Shown piece after piece: positions 5,097 through 6,737 of a stretch of DNA of 6,737 nucleotides. Under the pieces are notes generated by a model. That model was not told the origin of the DNA. It worked only from the letters and a program-made list of their open reading frames with translations, and did not search any database. Source of the stretch: Pseudomonadota bacterium. GTDB taxonomy: Bacteria > Pseudomonadota > Gammaproteobacteria > Burkholderiales > Thiobacillaceae. The position numbers and the translations under genes were made by a program. Each line of letters begins with the position of its first letter. The first letter of the stretch is position 1. The DNA lies in NCBI GenBank assembly GCA_021791235.1, contig JAJYXA010000466.1:1-6737 (forward strand). Direction: 5' to 3'.

Positions 5097-6737
5097 GTGT
5101 ACACCTTGGGCCTTTCCGCCTATTACCACGACAGCGCGGCCGCCCTGCTCAAGGACGGCGACATCGTCGCCGCCGCGCAGGAAGAACGCTTCTCGCGCAA
5201 GAAGCACGATGCCCGCTTCCCGGTCAACGCGTTGAACTATTGCCTCGCCGAGGCCGGCATTTCGCTTGCGCAGGTGGACCAGGTCGCGTTCTACGACAAG
5301 CCCTTCCTCAAGTTCGAACGCCTGCTGGAAACCTATCACGCCTTTGCGCCGAAGGGATTCAGGTCGTTCCGCATGGCCATGCCGCTGTGGCTGCGCGAGA
5401 AGCTGTTCCAGAAGGAGCTGCTGGCGAAGGAGCTGAGGCAGCTCGAACCGGGGGTGAACTGGATCGACCGCCTGCTGTTTTCCGAGCATCACCTGAGCCA
5501 CGCCGCCAGCGCCTTTTTTCCCTCGCCGTTCGACGAAGCCCTGGTGCTGACCATGGACGGCGTGGGCGAATGGACCACCACCTCGGCCGCCATCGGCCGC
5601 GGCAACAGGCTGGAAATCTTCAAGGAAATCCATTTTCCGCACTCGCTCGGCCTGCTCTACTCGGCCTTCACCTATTACCTGGGATTCAAGGTCAACTCGG
5701 GCGAATACAAGGTGATGGGACTGGCGCCCTACGGCGAGCCGAAATACGCGCAGGCCATCCTCGACCACCTGGTCGACCTGAAGCCCGACGGCTCCTATCG
5801 GCTGGATCAGTCGTACTTCGACTACTGCACCGGGCTGACCATGACCAACGCCAGGTTCGACGCCCTGTTCGGCGCGCCGCCGCGCAAGCCTGAGGACCCG
5901 CTGACCCAGCGCGAGATGGACCTGGCCGCCTCGGTGCAGGCGATCACCGAAGAAGCCGTGCTCAGGATGACCCGCGCGCTGCGCGAGGAAACCGGCCTGG
6001 AAAATCTCTGCCTCGCCGGCGGGGTGGCGTTGAACTGCGTGGCCAACGGCAAGGTGCTGCGCGACGGAAAATTCAAACACGTGTGGGTGCAGCCCGCGGC
6101 GGGCGACGCCGGCGGCGCATTGGGCGCCGCGCTGGCCGCGCATCACCTGTACCGCGACCAGCCCCGGCAAACGCGCCAAGGGCAGGACAGCATGCAAGGC
6201 TCCTACCTGGGCCCCGCGTATGCCCAGGCCGACATCGAGGCGCGCCTCACCGCGGCGGGCGCCCGCTTCAGCGTGCTGCCCGACGCCGGCCTGATCGACC
6301 GTACCGCAAGCCTGCTCGCCAGCGAAAATGTCGTCGGCTGGTTTCAGGGCCGCATGGAGTTCGGCCCGCGCGCATTGGGAGGACGCTCAATCCTGGGCGA
6401 CCCGCGCTCGCCCGGAATGCAGTCGGTGCTCAACCTCAAGATCAAGTACCGCGAATCCTTCCGGCCCTTCGCCCCATCCGTCCTGCGCGAGCACGTCGCC
6501 GAATGGTTCGATCTGGATCAGGACAGTCCCTACATGCTCATGGTTGCGGACGTGGCCCGCAGGCACCGCATCGACGCCGCCGGTGCGGATAAAGGCCTGT
6601 TCGGCATCGAGAAACTCAAGGTGCCGCGCTCGACCATCCCCGCCGTCACCCACGTCGACTATTCCGCCCGCATCCAGACCGTGCACGCCGACACCAACCC
6701 GCGCTACCACGCGCTGATTTCAAGCTTTCATGAAAAA
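5097..6737 (+). CDS. NodU/CmcH/TobZ-type O-carbamoyltransferase (3' end beyond window)
   Basis: An open frame of 547 codons runs from GTG 5097 to the window edge without a stop; the family is usually near 570-620 residues, so only the last few dozen are missing. The enzyme transfers a carbamoyl group from carbamoyl phosphate, via a carbamoyl-adenylate, to a hydroxyl of a sugar or small molecule. The Kae1-like first domain shows LGLSAYYHDSAAALL at 4-18, EERFSRKKH at 29-37, the metal-site EHHLSHAAS with H131 and H135, TMDGVGEW with D154, SGEYKVMGLAPYG, LAGGVALNCVANGK near 306-319 and AAGDAGGALGAA with D337. The H-x3-H and 19-residue H-to-D spacings match those I recall for TobZ iron ligands. 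The YrdC-like second domain shows GRMEFGPRALGGRSILGDPR at 418-437 and YRESFRPFAPS. GTG was chosen because it gives the canonical N-terminus; the ribosome binding site is weak, so coupling to the upstream gene is likely. The acceptor is unknown, though neighbours suggest a surface-glycan sugar. Confidence 0.93.
   Translation, partial: MYTLGLSAYYHDSAAALLKDGDIVAAAQEERFSRKKHDARFPVNALNYCLAEAGISLAQVDQVAFYDKPFLKFERLLETYHAFAPKGFRSFRMAMPLWLREKLFQKELLAKELRQLEPGVNWIDRLLFSEHHLSHAASAFFPSPFDEALVLTMDGVGEWTTTSAAIGRGNRLEIFKEIHFPHSLGLLYSAFTYYLGFKVNSGEYKVMGLAPYGEPKYAQAILDHLVDLKPDGSYRLDQSYFDYCTGLTMTNARFDALFGAPPRKPEDPLTQREMDLAASVQAITEEAVLRMTRALREETGLENLCLAGGVALNCVANGKVLRDGKFKHVWVQPAAGDAGGALGAALAAHHLYRDQPRQTRQGQDSMQGSYLGPAYAQADIEARLTAAGARFSVLPDAGLIDRTASLLASENVVGWFQGRMEFGPRALGGRSILGDPRSPGMQSVLNLKIKYRESFRPFAPSVLREHVAEWFDLDQDSPYMLMVADVARRHRIDAAGADKGLFGIEKLKVPRSTIPAVTHVDYSARIQTVHADTNPRYHALISSFHEK

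Noticed and set aside
4604..5893. Open frame of 429 codons on the + strand spanning three genes
   Set aside because: It is out of frame with the SxtJ, DUF5989 and carbamoyltransferase genes, has low-complexity Arg/Ala/Pro-rich composition, and shows no motif. The real carbamoyltransferase uses the frame starting at GTG 5097.
5070..6197. Open frame of 375 codons on the - strand
   Set aside because: It is antisense to the carbamoyltransferase, which has many conserved family blocks; the - strand product has none.

Overview
The window is gene-dense, high-GC bacterial DNA with six complete or nearly complete genes, one small gene, and a gene fragment at the left edge, all on the + strand. Codon usage (strong G/C at third positions), the pairing of a WbpL-like priming transferase with a WbpM-like dehydratase, and a dispersed repeat whose translation reads VIPAEAGIQ all suggest a proteobacterium, most likely a betaproteobacterium. 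The genus cannot be told from this sequence alone.

Layout. Positions 2-478 hold the end of a Phd/YefM-type antitoxin gene and a complete VapC-like PIN-domain toxin gene, abutting with no gap. After a 53-base spacer with a possible promoter and a clear ribosome binding site, a chain of cell-surface polysaccharide genes begins. It consists of a membrane sugar-phosphate transferase (532-1497), a large membrane-bound nucleotide-sugar 4,6-dehydratase (1487-3358) and a membrane-anchored SGNH/GDSL hydrolase (3351-4400). These three overlap by 11 and 8 bases, so they are probably one translationally coupled operon. The hydrolase gene ends inside a palindromic REP-like repeat (4371-4454) that supplies its last codons and stop.

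After the repeat comes a compact three-gene module: an SxtJ-family membrane protein (4503-4925), a 49-residue DUF5989 protein (4936-5085) and a NodU/CmcH/TobZ-type O-carbamoyltransferase (5097 to the window edge). The carbamoyltransferase starts at GTG and its stop lies outside the window.

How they may work together (inference): the transferase loads a HexNAc-1-phosphate onto undecaprenyl phosphate on the inner face of the inner membrane. The dehydratase makes a 4-keto-6-deoxy UDP-HexNAc precursor for that or later sugars. The carbamoyltransferase decorates a sugar hydroxyl on the cytoplasmic side with help from its two small membrane partners. The SGNH protein may add or remove an ester group, such as acetyl, on the periplasmic side. 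The least understood part is the SxtJ-DUF5989-carbamoyltransferase module, which resembles the sxtI/J/K set of saxitoxin clusters but lies here in a polysaccharide context.
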